A stretch of 64,000 nt of DNA from Sphingobacterium corticibacterium (GTDB lineage Bacteria > Bacteroidota > Bacteroidia > Sphingobacteriales > Sphingobacteriaceae): contig NZ_SGIT01000006.1 of the NCBI RefSeq assembly GCF_004208525.1, forward strand, positions 1-64,000, given 5' to 3'. Each line of letters begins with the position of its first letter. Within the stretch, counting starts at the first letter, position 1. Below, piece by piece: positions 1-8,611 of this stretch. A model generated the notes under the pieces. That model searched no databases. It was not told the DNA's origin and saw only the letters and a list, made by a program, of their open reading frames with translations. Position numbers and translations under genes: made by a program.

Positions 1-2
1 AT

Positions 3-161
3 TGGACGATGATTAAACTTCAAGATGCTGAAACGGAAGTAAACAAATATAATATATACAAATATCCATCATCATATTTGCTAAACAGCGAGCGGTTCAT
101 TCAGCGGGTAGATATGAGATCAGCGCAATTAGAGGAGTTTATAATAGAGAATATACTTTAA
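3..161 (+). CDS. C-terminal end of a TlpA/thioredoxin-like protein (partial)
   Basis: An open frame enters from the left edge and stops with TAA at 159-161, giving about 52 residues. The stretch YKYPSSYLLNSERFIQRVD followed by an acidic helix resembles the last beta-strands and helix of TlpA/AhpC-type thioredoxins, where a cis-proline (here Y-P) precedes 'T/S-x-hydrophobic-hydrophobic'. The catalytic CxxC would lie outside the window, so the assignment rests on the tail only. The next gene starts 20 bases downstream on the same strand. Confidence 0.5.
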   Translation, partial: WTMIKLQDAETEVNKYNIYKYPSSYLLNSERFIQRVDMRSAQLEEFIIENIL

Positions 162-181
162 ATGTTAGTTGGTAGGCGAAA

Positions 182-727
182 ATGGAAGCAAATACTAAAA
201 CTATTCGTATTTCAAAGAAAGAAAAAAATGCGCTGGTATTACGAATAATACTTATATGGTTCTTCATGTATTTTCCATTTATAAACTTTGTTGAAGATTA
301 CCTTTTGCTTTCAAAACCGATTGGAGTGGCATTTTTTATTTTGTTACTGATTATTATATATGCAATCGTATCGTTATTTCTGCTTATTTCGAGATTATTT
401 TCTAGTTGGGTAATTAAAATTTTGCCGGAAGGAGTTAGGTTAAAGTTTTTTTGGGGGACACATTTCTTCCGCTATCTAGATATTAAGAGTGTAACTCTGT
501 CCTATCCGAACGCGAGACGTCGAGCGTTGCAATTTACTCTATCAAAAGAAGCCGATTTATCAGGAGTCTTTAAGCCGATAAGAAAGCTGTATATTAAAAA
601 AGACGGCAACGGGAATCCCTATATACTGGTAGGTTTGACTGGCCTTGATGTAGATGCCGAATCTTTGATGAATTTAATAGTTTCTTCGTTACATGATAGT
701 GAGTCATCGACTAATAATAGTGTCTGA
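182..727 (+). CDS. Small two-helix membrane protein, unknown function
   Basis: A 181-aa protein. After a lysine-rich N-terminus there are two hydrophobic segments at about residues 18-38 and 47-72. They are followed by roughly 100 soluble residues rich in beta-type strands, with basic patches (NARRRALQF, KPIRKLYIKKDG). The layout, two transmembrane helices then a compact beta domain, is that of small bacterial PH-like membrane proteins, but no diagnostic motif is visible and I do not assign a family. It lies 20 bases after the thioredoxin-like gene and is probably co-transcribed with it. Confidence 0.6.
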   Translation: MEANTKTIRISKKEKNALVLRIILIWFFMYFPFINFVEDYLLLSKPIGVAFFILLLIIIYAIVSLFLLISRLFSSWVIKILPEGVRLKFFWGTHFFRYLDIKSVTLSYPNARRRALQFTLSKEADLSGVFKPIRKLYIKKDGNGNPYILVGLTGLDVDAESLMNLIVSSLHDSESSTNNSV

Positions 728-978
728 AAAAATCGATCCGTCCAATTAATGTATGTCAGTTTGAGCTAAAAATATTGTTAAGGTTGACCTTAGTAGTTTT
801 ACTTTTCGTTGTTTCTTTTTATACTACCGTTCTTCGGACGCTATATAAATAGGTTCATCAAATTGCTGTTTATTACGATCCGCTCCCTTATAAAATTGAA
901 CTAATTTCCGCCCAAACCCCCCACTTTTCTTCCGTTCAGCCTTTTTTTGTCGGGACGAAACTGCTGTTTTTCTACTGT

Positions 979-1075
979 TCAACATTTTTTTTGGAATTCT
1001 CCATTCACATGCAGCATATTTGCTGCGTGATCACACAGCAATCTATCCAGGATCGATAGGCGCTTTTTATAAACC
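979..1075 (-). pseudogene. IS21-family IstB C-terminal remnant
   Basis: On the minus strand about 30 codons end in TGA at 979-981. They read with the pattern ILDRLL...LHVNGEFQKK, matching the usual end of IstB helper ATPases (ILDRL...L-GES-RKK). Nothing upstream reads as the IstB P-loop or as IstA, so only a scrap survives. The rest of 728-1276 holds no convincing gene: a 40-codon plus-strand frame (1094-1216) is open, but it resembles nothing I recognise. Confidence 0.4.
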
Positions 1076-1237
1076 AAAATACATAAATTGAAGATGGAAC
1101 AATTTATTCATGAAATCCAGCACGTAGTTCAAATAGCCACAAACATACTAGATGCGAGAAAAGGTCTGGATCTACTGATCGGCAGCGATCGAAAATGTAA
1201 TTTTTACTACATTTAAGTCAAGTTAATCCCAAATCAA

Positions 1238-1259
1238 GGGTGATCCGGACACCCTTTTT
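1238..1259 (+). terminator. Hairpin with T-run before the acyltransferase pseudogene
   Basis: GGGTG and CACCC (1238-1242 and 1250-1254) form a 5-bp stem around a 7-base loop, followed by five Ts. It could be a weak intrinsic terminator, or the tip of the neighbouring IS21 remnant, because GGGTGTCCGGAT-type sequences occur at insertion-sequence ends. Confidence 0.3.
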
Positions 1260-1276
1260 ACTAACTGAAATCAAAT

Positions 1277-2233
1277 ATGAACAGTACATCAAATACTTTA
1301 CCGGCAACACCTGCGGCAAAAGATGACCATATCTTCTGGAACCAGAGTGTCAAACTAGCTTCCATGCTGTACTACTGGAAATTAGTCGATAGCTACGAAT
1401 CCATACTACGGCTGGTACACATTCACCAACGCTATCTTCGACAAGAACCATTCAAACACGACAATACCTTCCTACCACAATTGGAAGAACAGCTACCCAA
1501 GGTGGATGGTCCCCGGATATGGGCATGCTTCCATATCGGCCCTTATGCGATCATGGCGTGAGCACTTATTCGGCTAGGATATGGTATTGCGATCTTGCTT
1601 AAAGACGACGTGTTCGAAGAGCAATATCCCATGTATATGCAGCAGTTCAAAAGAAGTTTCGGGAGGGAACCGAATGCAAGCGAACTACAGTTTGTAAAGT
1701 CCAGCGGCTCAAAATCCCTTATACAGCTAAAGCAACTGTTGAAAAAAGGATACCACGTTATCTGCTATGTCGATGGGGAGGAGGGAGGAAGTGGAGAGAG
1801 AGGATGGACACAGGTCCATGTACATAACAAACCTTTGGATGTACGCATGGGAATGGCCATACTAAGTCAATTGAGCGGCGTCCCCATCCGTCCGGTTGTT
1901 CTTACAACGGAAGGCGAGAAACTGACGGTACGGAGCAGGGGAGACCTATACGTAAACAACCGGGAGCAATATTCCGCCGCTATGCAATACTGTTACCAAA
2001 TGCTGGAAGAACTCTCTGCGGAGGAAATCCTGCAGTGGGAATGTATTCCCAGATTATTCGATAAAATTGTTCCCGATAAGCAACACACTGCTGAAAAACC
2101 CATATGGCTGCCCATCTACGCAAAAGAGAAAAATATGCTGCTGGATATCGTCTCCGGGAAATTTGCAGAAGTTTCCACTAGTCAGTTTAACAAAATGGAA
2201 ACGCTGAGACGAGAATTCCTTAAGCAGATATAA
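1277..2233 (+). pseudogene. LpxL/HtrB-like lysophospholipid acyltransferase, split by an in-frame TGA
   Basis: Two segments, 1277-1561 (94 aa) and 1595-2233 (212 aa), are in the same reading frame and are separated only by a TGA at 1559-1561. Read through, they give about 318 aa with the fold order of LpxL/HtrB lipid acyltransferases: an N-terminal helix, 'ACFHIGPYAIMA' at the catalytic H-x4-D/E position, and a later 'VICYVDGEEGG' segment. Position +5 from the histidine is Ala rather than Asp/Glu, so even the intact ancestor may have been atypical. Other genes in the window end on TGA, so recoding is unlikely and a nonsense mutation is the simpler reading. Confidence 0.6.
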
Positions 2234-2270
2234 TAACCGTAAATTTATAACACAATAAAAACCCTATACT

Positions 2271-2873
2271 ATGAGCCATAATGATTTAAAACTAAAATTA
2301 TCAGAAAAAGTGCAGGCCTTCACCGCCAAATGTGAAGAACAGCAACATGCAATCGAACAGAAGAAAGAACAGGAGCGAAAGAAAGAAGAAGAACAAGCCA
2401 AACGAAAGGAAGATGTAGCCAAAAAATTTGATGATACGATATTAAAAGATCTTCGGCACCTTTTCACGGAAATCAAACCGGCATTTTCTTCGCCCTATCT
2501 GGAAATCATACTAGATACACATGATCAACATGAGCACTTTTATATTCTCGACGATGATGAAATTCCAGCTTTTGCCTCCCTTGCGGTAGATGCCAAAGCG
2601 AAGGTTGACGGCAATATCTTCGACTACCCACGCTACCTGTTTTTTGTCACATCCATATCGAGTAATTCATTCGCACTATCACTTAATAATGAGTGTCGCG
2701 AGGTCTTGCGTTTCGGTGCACACGAAGATGACGAGAGCACCCTGCTACAAACGTATTCTTTCGATGACTATGATTTCAATGAGATTCGGGGACATATCGA
2801 GAAATACTTGACCGATGAACTGACCTATCTGCAGAAAAATTTTAAGATACGTAGGGCGGAGTGGGAAGATTAA
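2271..2873 (+). CDS. Coiled-coil protein of unknown function
   Basis: A 200-aa protein. Residues 8-60 form a highly charged K/E/Q-rich heptad-like stretch, predicted coiled coil. Residues about 65-195 form an acidic alpha/beta domain with no motif I recognise. No signal peptide or membrane segment is present. It starts 37 bases after the broken acyltransferase and runs in the same direction as the next, also broken, gene, so the three may be remnants of one operon. Confidence 0.55.
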   Translation: MSHNDLKLKLSEKVQAFTAKCEEQQHAIEQKKEQERKKEEEQAKRKEDVAKKFDDTILKDLRHLFTEIKPAFSSPYLEIILDTHDQHEHFYILDDDEIPAFASLAVDAKAKVDGNIFDYPRYLFFVTSISSNSFALSLNNECREVLRFGAHEDDESTLLQTYSFDDYDFNEIRGHIEKYLTDELTYLQKNFKIRRAEWED

Positions 2874-2887
2874 AAATAAACAAAACA

Positions 2888-3388
2888 ATGATGTTCAATT
2901 TTTTCAGAAACAACAAAAATAGTCAAGATACCTCTAGGAAGGAGCAGCTAAACAGATAAGCCATCCAAAAGCGGGGACTGGAACTAGCAGAGATTACCAA
3001 GAAGCGGCATGCGGCCGGCTTTCCACAGCAAGCGAAGTCGCAGGAAGATTTAACGGCCGTGATCTACGCCTTTACCGATCGATGGGATTATGCGATAATG
3101 AAGATAGGTATCGACGTTCCTGTTTTGGATGATGGCAGCCTGCGGCCCAGTTTAAGAAAGAAAGGATTTCTTCCATTGAATGAAAGTGTCTATATACATG
3201 TTTCGCAGATGCGATCTGTCGATCTAGAAGCACTACAGATAGAGATTGATCCAGAGCTGGATCGGAACATGCGGAGAAACCTTAGGGGAGATGATGTTAT
3301 GGAGAAGCTTCAGCGCTGCCGGAAGGATGATTCCAATATTTTCGATATTGATAGAGCTTTCGTGGATGAGATAAAGGCCGTTATTTAG
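2888..3388 (+). pseudogene. Unknown gene with an in-frame TAA near its start
   Basis: ATG at 2888 opens a frame that meets TAA at 2957-2959 and then continues in the same frame to a natural stop at 3386-3388. Without the stop the product would be about 166 aa: an Asn/Lys/Gln-rich N-terminus, then a soluble domain containing DRWDYAIMKIGIDVPVLDDG. No family recognised. A GTG at 3059 could still start a 109-aa product. It follows the coiled-coil gene by 14 bases. Confidence 0.5.
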
Positions 3389-3467
3389 CACTAGAATAAC
3401 AGCTGCATGGTGACGTTTTGCACTTACTTTGCTTACGAAAATGTTCGCTTTTTTGATTGTAAAACGT

Positions 3468-3475
3468 TATATTTG
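3468..3475 (+). promoter_or_regulatory. Candidate -7 box before the Rpn gene
   Basis: TATATTTG fits the Bacteroidota -7 consensus TAnnTTTG and lies 36 bases before the ATG at 3512, a reasonable leader length. I see no clear TTG at -33, so this is a half-supported call. Confidence 0.35.
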
Positions 3476-3511
3476 AATCAATAACAATTATAACATGCTA
3501 CCCTATCTATT

Positions 3512-4462
3512 ATGACTGTTAAAAAGCGTTCGATACCACCGAAGCAAAACGATGAATTGCTCAAAGGAGCGTTCGAAGAGAACTTTGCTGATTTCCTGCG
3601 GTTTCTCTATCCGGATGCCGACGATATATTTGACTTTTCCAAAAGCATACAGTTCATGGACAAAGAGCTGCTGGCGATAGTGCCGGACAGAGAGCGGAAG
3701 AAAGGCAAGCGAGTAGCCGACCTCTTGGCAAAGGTGTTTCTAAAAGACGGTACAGAAAAATATATCCTGCTCAATGCGGAGATCGAGGGTGGCGATGATG
3801 CTAAATTTGCAGAGCGTATTTACCAATATAATTATAGAATCAGAGATCGATATCGTATTTCCGTGGCCACTATCGCAGTGTATACGGGAAGTCATAACCA
3901 ACCCAAACCTTCCGAATACATCGATGTGGTATTGGATACCTCCGTCCATTTCAGGTATCGTACCTACCATATCTTCGACCACAGCGAGAAAGAATTGTTA
4001 GCTATGGACAATATCTTTGCTTTTATTGCGGTGGCATGCCAAAAAGCATTACTCGAGGGAAAGATACCGGATGAAGAATTAGGTGAAAATAGGCTAACTA
4101 TCGCCAAGACATTGTTGCGTCATGACTACGACCATGACCGTATCAAGAATTTTCTTATTTTTCTCAAAAATTTTTTGTATATTAATGATGCAGAAATTAA
4201 TCGTATATTTGATGAACAGATTATACAATTGTCAGGAGGTACAATCGATATGGGTGTTATAGAAGTAGTAAAAAAACAGGCAATAGAACAAGGACGTTTG
4301 GAAGAACGTGCCAAAACGGCAAAGCTATTACGTGAAGAGCGTGCCAAAGCCGAGGCTGATAAACTGGAATCTGCATTAAATTTTAAAAAGATGGGCGTTC
4401 CGGTGGAAGATATAGCTAAAGGTTTGGGACTCACCGTTGAACAGGTCGAAAAACTGAAATAG
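3512..4462 (+). CDS. Rpn-family PD-(D/E)XK nuclease / putative transposase
   Basis: A 316-aa protein with the layout of Rpn (recombination-promoting nuclease, transposase_31-like) proteins. A PD-(D/E)XK core lies at residues 60-125, with Asp70 in RVADLLAKV and an E-x-E (90-92) in LLNAEIEGGDD, where relatives usually have E-x-Q. The F-x-x-R-x-x-x-Y signature follows (FAERIYQYNYRI). The C-terminus is helical and charged (EERAKTAKLLREERAKAEADK) and ends in the typical 'G-x-x-x-E-x-I-A-x-G-L-T-x-E-Q-V-x-K-L' motif. Known relatives are Mg-dependent DNases linked to mobile DNA. A strong terminator follows directly. Confidence 0.85.
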   Translation: MTVKKRSIPPKQNDELLKGAFEENFADFLRFLYPDADDIFDFSKSIQFMDKELLAIVPDRERKKGKRVADLLAKVFLKDGTEKYILLNAEIEGGDDAKFAERIYQYNYRIRDRYRISVATIAVYTGSHNQPKPSEYIDVVLDTSVHFRYRTYHIFDHSEKELLAMDNIFAFIAVACQKALLEGKIPDEELGENRLTIAKTLLRHDYDHDRIKNFLIFLKNFLYINDAEINRIFDEQIIQLSGGTIDMGVIEVVKKQAIEQGRLEERAKTAKLLREERAKAEADKLESALNFKKMGVPVEDIAKGLGLTVEQVEKLK

Positions 4463-4488
4463 TTTTTTAGCCATAAAATAATATATAG

Positions 4489-4527
4489 AACAGGCGCTTT
4501 CTGATAAAGGAAGCGCCTGTTTTAATT
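4489..4527 (+). terminator. Intrinsic terminator after the Rpn gene
   Basis: Perfect 11-bp stem AACAGGCGCTT / AAGCGCCTGTT with an 11-base loop, followed by a T-rich run. It ends the Rpn transcript and, because the stem is preceded by A-rich sequence, may also work for the convergent AAA gene. Confidence 0.8.
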
Positions 4528-4615
4528 TACAATCTAGATTATAAAAGATAACCAATAATATGTTCATCAAGAACCAGCTACTTCACTAACCAAGCATAAT
4601 GAAAGAAACCTTGGC

Positions 4616-5869
4616 TTATTCAATCGCTAAGGCTTCTTTTTCCTGTATCAACAGATCTTGCCATACTTGTGTATTGATCTTGGGCTTCAGCGCCCGTGTA
4701 TCTTTCATCGCAAAGAGGCTGCGCTTTACAGCGTTGATCAGTGTCTTCTGTATACTGTAGTAGGAGAGGCCCTGCGCATGCTCAATTAACTTTTTCATGG
4801 ATACTTTGCGGTCAAACGTAAATTTTCCCTCTTTCAGTACCAACTGGATCAATTCCTGTATCTGTTGTTGGTCGGGCAACTCCAAGGAGATGGCTAAATC
4901 AAATCGACGTAGCAATGCGTCGTCCAACATATCCTTTTGATTCGTTGCGCAGATCACCATGCTGCTTTGCGGTAGATAGTCGAAGAGTTGCAGGATGGTA
5001 TTTACTACCCGCTTCATCTCGCCATGATCTTGGCTGTAGTCACGCACTTTGCCCAGTGAGTCAAACTCGTCGATAAAAATAATGCAGTCCTCCTGCGCCG
5101 CTTTGCGGAAAATCTTCGCAAGGTTCTTACTGGTCTCACCCAATTTAGATGAAACGATAGCGCCTAAATTAACCACAATCATCATCTTTTGCAGTTCTCC
5201 CGCAATTACGTATGATGCTAAGGTCTTGCCACAACCCGATGGACCATGAAGCAGAAGCTTGTTGGATATCGGTAGTTGATATTTCGATAAGAGATCACTA
5301 TGACGATGTTCTTCCAAAAAGTTAATTAGTTGATCTTTTGCTGAATCGGTACAAACGAGATTGCTAAGATTATAGTCCGATGTAAGTTTTTCGAGTATCA
5401 GTTCATCCGTATCGCGGTCTTGCAGCGTTTGATAGTGTGATGGCGAGCCTACCTTTTGCAAAGGGCTGTATTGCTGCTTGCGTAAACTATCTTTAAGCAG
5501 GGCGCCACCATATCCACGGGATTTTAAGCCATCCCATTGTGTGGTCAGGAGTATATCAGGCTCTTCCTCCATGCGCTTTTTGATATAGGGAGAAAATCTT
5601 TCCAGTGGATTGATGCGGCTCTGTGATCTCCGCGCCATCGCACGCATGGAATATCCTTTTCCCTGCAGTTCTTTAACTTGTTTGAACCGTTTCAAGCGGA
5701 TTCCGTCCTGAGTTGCGCTTTTAGCTGGAATATCCTGCCCGCAGACCGGTTTCTTGGGTTCGGCCTGAAATCGCTTTTCAGCTATTATGGCGTTGACTTT
5801 ATTATATTGTCTAACCAGTACTTTCTGCACTGCTTCACTTAGGTTTTTAAGTAGATGCCAGCGGTGCAC
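4616..5869 (-). CDS. AAA+ ATPase fused in frame to ISL3 transposase debris
   Basis: The 417-aa frame is a chimera. Residues 1 to about 135 match the middle and C-terminal parts of ISL3 transposases (HRWHLLKNL, then VKELQGKGYSMRAMAR and YIKKRMEEEPDIL), with an internal gap. Residues 145-417 form a complete-looking AAA+ module: Walker A GPSGCGKT (209-216), Walker B IIFIDEFD (263-270), sensor-1 CATN (307-310), arginine finger LLRRF (319-323) and a helical lid. The ATPase half is about 50% identical by eye to the ATPase at 38343-39065. The native ATPase start has been lost to the insertion, so any product would begin inside transposase sequence. Whether it is expressed is unknown. Confidence 0.7.
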   Translation of the reverse strand: MHRWHLLKNLSEAVQKVLVRQYNKVNAIIAEKRFQAEPKKPVCGQDIPAKSATQDGIRLKRFKQVKELQGKGYSMRAMARRSQSRINPLERFSPYIKKRMEEEPDILLTTQWDGLKSRGYGGALLKDSLRKQQYSPLQKVGSPSHYQTLQDRDTDELILEKLTSDYNLSNLVCTDSAKDQLINFLEEHRHSDLLSKYQLPISNKLLLHGPSGCGKTLASYVIAGELQKMMIVVNLGAIVSSKLGETSKNLAKIFRKAAQEDCIIFIDEFDSLGKVRDYSQDHGEMKRVVNTILQLFDYLPQSSMVICATNQKDMLDDALLRRFDLAISLELPDQQQIQELIQLVLKEGKFTFDRKVSMKKLIEHAQGLSYYSIQKTLINAVKRSLFAMKDTRALKPKINTQVWQDLLIQEKEALAIE

Positions 5870-6230
5870 CGCTGGTAATGGCCTTCTGATAATTACTGTA
5901 TCTATCCCGGCTCATCACTTCAATTTTCGGACGCTTTTCAAGCCATTTACGCAACGTTTCTTCCTCACGGTCGGGTAGCAGATCGATAGCTTTCCCTGTA
6001 TTAAGATTGACAAGTATACTGCCGTAGCTATCCCGTTTTTTATAGGCCCAGTCGTCCACCCCAACTGCGGTGACACCCTCCGAAGTTAAAAAAGCTTCGT
6101 TTTTAACCAACCATAGTATTAGTGTCACTGGCAGGCATCGACACTATTTGGCAGATCCGTTCAGCAGGTCGGCCGCCGGCAATCAGCCCTAGTTGTTGGA
6201 TGTTGCTCTCCAACCGCATGGATGGGAGTA
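5440..6230 (-). mobile_element. Degraded ISL3-family insertion sequence
   Basis: Transposase fragments in three frames cover this interval on the minus strand. The left border is where the chimeric ORF switches from ISL3-like to AAA+ sequence (about residue 135-145, 5437-5467). The right border is where the recognisable transposase sequence ends. Borders are approximate. Confidence 0.6.
5847..6230 (-). pseudogene. ISL3-family transposase, DDE part, frameshifted
   Basis: Frame 5847-6128 (GTG start) encodes the ISL3 catalytic core: GVDDWAYKKRDSYGSILVNL with the first Asp, LLPDREEETLRKWL, and RDRYSNYQKAI. It runs out of frame at 5847-5869 exactly where the next frame resumes with the continuation HRWHLLKNL. 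Upstream, another frame at about 6135-6230 reads RLESNIQQLGLIAGGRPAERI, the preceding ISL3 segment. The transposase therefore carries at least two frameshifts plus the deletion inside the chimeric ORF. No intact terminal inverted repeats were found. Confidence 0.7.
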
Positions 6231-6303
6231 CTTTTGAACTTTTATTGGCGTTTTTGAGGGTTTTGAGAAAGATAATGAATCGTTAGTTTGTTAATAAATC
6301 AGT

Positions 6304-6327
6304 AAGCCTGCTCGCAAAAGCAGGCTT
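6304..6327. terminator. Strong hairpin downstream of the PLD gene
   Basis: Perfect 8-bp stem AAGCCTGC / GCAGGCTT with an 8-base loop. It lies 230 bases past the stop of the minus-strand helicase-PLD operon, next to short A/T runs on both sides, so it may terminate in either direction. Otherwise 6231-6556 holds no gene. Confidence 0.55.
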
Positions 6328-6556
6328 TGTACCTTAGTCTAAATTTTAAAGTGTATCTAAAAACCCAATTTTACAACGAGCGATTATGGAATTTTGTTCA
6401 ATGTATATACACTAATTTAGTATCCATTTTTATAACAAGTCATAAGGGCTTATCATTACGGTCTAAGTGATAAGATTTTTAATTTGAACTCATCTGTAAA
6501 AGCTCAAGATTTGAAATTAAGAATCGGCCGAGATCTAGTCAAGTCCACCTTTTATT

Positions 6557-8611
6557 CTAACGCTTTGCTACTCTCGGGGTATGATTAACCTTTTGTACAA
6601 ATGTTTTAATACTATTTATTTCATTAGTTAACTGATTGGCAGCTCCCATTTGGATGTCAAGAAAATCTATAAATTCGTCTCTTAAGTTTGAAAACTCTTT
6701 TTGCAACGATTTCTTTTTTTCTGGATCAACAGATTTTTTTACTAGCTGTTTGACTTCGGATCTATATCTTTGTATTTCGGACTCAAAAAAAACTTTGCGA
6801 TAGTAGGTAAGATTATCGGATTTGGTTTGGTCTAGTTCTTTAAGAACTCTGTTAAACTCTGGTTCACCGATATCTCTGAACGGGATTAGTTTGGTGTTTT
6901 CCACTTGGCGGAGCTTTTGAAGATATTCTCTGGTGATTACTTCGGGAGGATTAGTGCAGAGTAAATTGAAGTCGTCAATTGCTGCATTGATATACTTTAG
7001 GCCAAATTTCTTAAATACATCGGAATATTGTTTTTCCAACTCGCTGTCCCATTCCATTCTTGTCATTTTTTCCTGTCTGATTTTTTTCATATTTTGACTT
7101 ACAAAAAATGAAAGGATATTGTAGCTTCCTGAATAATAGATGTTTTTTTTGTCCTCACGTACTAGCCAGACATTTTTGTAATGAAATGCTGGTAGCTCGC
7201 AATAATAAAAATTGAGATTTTTGTCTAGGTCAAGTAGAAGTTTCATAGATTCATCCTGAACCATTTTATCCCCATTAAAACTTTCATTGGCAGAATAGGA
7301 AATATAAACTCGGCCACCCTTTTTTAAGTATTCTCTGATAAACGGTATTCTTTTTTTGAAAGCGAAGTCGCGAACCCATGGACTCTGTATCATTATGCTG
7401 TCAGACGTAGTATCGAAAAGCCTTTTCAGTTCTATCTCGAATTCCAGGGAATAGAAGTGACTTCTGATGGATTCGATTTCCTTTGCTATCTCTTTGAGTT
7501 TAGCAGCATCATGGTTATCTGTCGCTAGGTCAATCTCCACCTGCTTATGTATCAACTTCTCTTCAGCATCTATCTGTTCTTGTTGTTTAGTTTCTTGTGT
7601 AAACTCAGCATATTCACCTAAATCAACAATCTTTTCTAAAAGTTCCGCTTTTATTTTTTCATTGCGATCCAATACTTCGGAGAGGGTATCGATAATCTTG
7701 TCCTGTTTCTCATCATAAACGATTGCACGCATAGTATTATCTCGAAAATTTTCAAGAAGTACTATCCAGACTTTTGCCTTAAATCCCTGTGCGCCGGTCA
7801 AACGGGAGGACTGAAGTAAGAAGCTTTTTTGAGGGAAATGGATTTCAGGTGCCTGAACTTCCGCTAGAGGCTTGACTTCTTCAATGGTTTTTGGCAGTAA
7901 TTCCTTGTCATGTGTCAGGTTCTTTTCGCTTTTTAAATTTCTGAAAATTTCTTTGGTCTTAGCGTGGTTGGGTCCTAAATTATCAATGTATAAATCAAAG
8001 TTCCTTGTAAAAGTTGAAAACTTTACACCATTGTTGACATATTCTTTTCCTAGTTCTGTGAGCCATATTTTGTGACCATCACCTTCAACTATTTTGTCAT
8101 TCTCAAGCTCATGCAATGCTTTGTCGAGAATATCTCTTTCAGCTGGATCTTTTATGGTATCTAGACCTAAGATTTCTCCGATTTGATCAGTGGGCATGTT
8201 CTGTAATAGAAGGAGGTCGCAGATGACTTCGTCAAAAAGACTAAATTCTATAGGCTGGGAGCATGTGCCTGAATACTTTGCGACAGTATATGGCCAGTCC
8301 ATATCGGTAAATCCGATAATACGCTCGATTAGTTTTTTTTCTTTTCCTGCTGCCTCAATTATGCGTAATTCTAGAGGTACCTCTCGGTTGGCAGATTCTT
8401 GGGGCTTGTGGTCGGTTTTATAAGCCCTCCGCTGGCCATTCTTTCTGGCAAGGAAAGCGGGATAGTTTTCCTCAATGAATTCGACAACATCGCTTGGATA
8501 ATCTTCATTGGGATCCTCATTAAAATCGTACCCATTTGCAATAAGGAATTCTCCTAACAGTCCGATATTTGTTTGAAGATCCCTAACTATTTTCGATAAT
8601 CGCTTTCTCAT
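6557..8611 (-). CDS. PLD-nuclease-like protein, partner of the SF1 helicase
   Basis: A 684-aa protein. Residues 1-75 are charged and helical. A winged-helix-like region is likely around 100-200. About residues 410-500 form a phospholipase-D fold: SIMIQSPWVRDF, KKGGRVYISYS, then H477-x-K479 and G495-S-x-N498. Only one HxK half-site is visible, as in dimeric PLD nucleases, and the usual Asp five residues after Lys is Val484 (D487 is nearby), so the site is atypical. Long coiled-coil stretches lie at 340-400 and 600-670. Its ATG overlaps the helicase stop as ATGA (8608-8611), indicating translational coupling. I infer nucleic-acid cleavage steered by the helicase. Confidence 0.75.
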   Translation of the reverse strand: MRKRLSKIVRDLQTNIGLLGEFLIANGYDFNEDPNEDYPSDVVEFIEENYPAFLARKNGQRRAYKTDHKPQESANREVPLELRIIEAAGKEKKLIERIIGFTDMDWPYTVAKYSGTCSQPIEFSLFDEVICDLLLLQNMPTDQIGEILGLDTIKDPAERDILDKALHELENDKIVEGDGHKIWLTELGKEYVNNGVKFSTFTRNFDLYIDNLGPNHAKTKEIFRNLKSEKNLTHDKELLPKTIEEVKPLAEVQAPEIHFPQKSFLLQSSRLTGAQGFKAKVWIVLLENFRDNTMRAIVYDEKQDKIIDTLSEVLDRNEKIKAELLEKIVDLGEYAEFTQETKQQEQIDAEEKLIHKQVEIDLATDNHDAAKLKEIAKEIESIRSHFYSLEFEIELKRLFDTTSDSIMIQSPWVRDFAFKKRIPFIREYLKKGGRVYISYSANESFNGDKMVQDESMKLLLDLDKNLNFYYCELPAFHYKNVWLVREDKKNIYYSGSYNILSFFVSQNMKKIRQEKMTRMEWDSELEKQYSDVFKKFGLKYINAAIDDFNLLCTNPPEVITREYLQKLRQVENTKLIPFRDIGEPEFNRVLKELDQTKSDNLTYYRKVFFESEIQRYRSEVKQLVKKSVDPEKKKSLQKEFSNLRDEFIDFLDIQMGAANQLTNEINSIKTFVQKVNHTPRVAKR

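Noticed and set aside
1559..1561. TGA read as tryptophan or selenocysteine in the acyltransferase
   Set aside because: Other genes in the window terminate normally at TGA (for example the helicase), and no SECIS-like hairpin is evident directly downstream.
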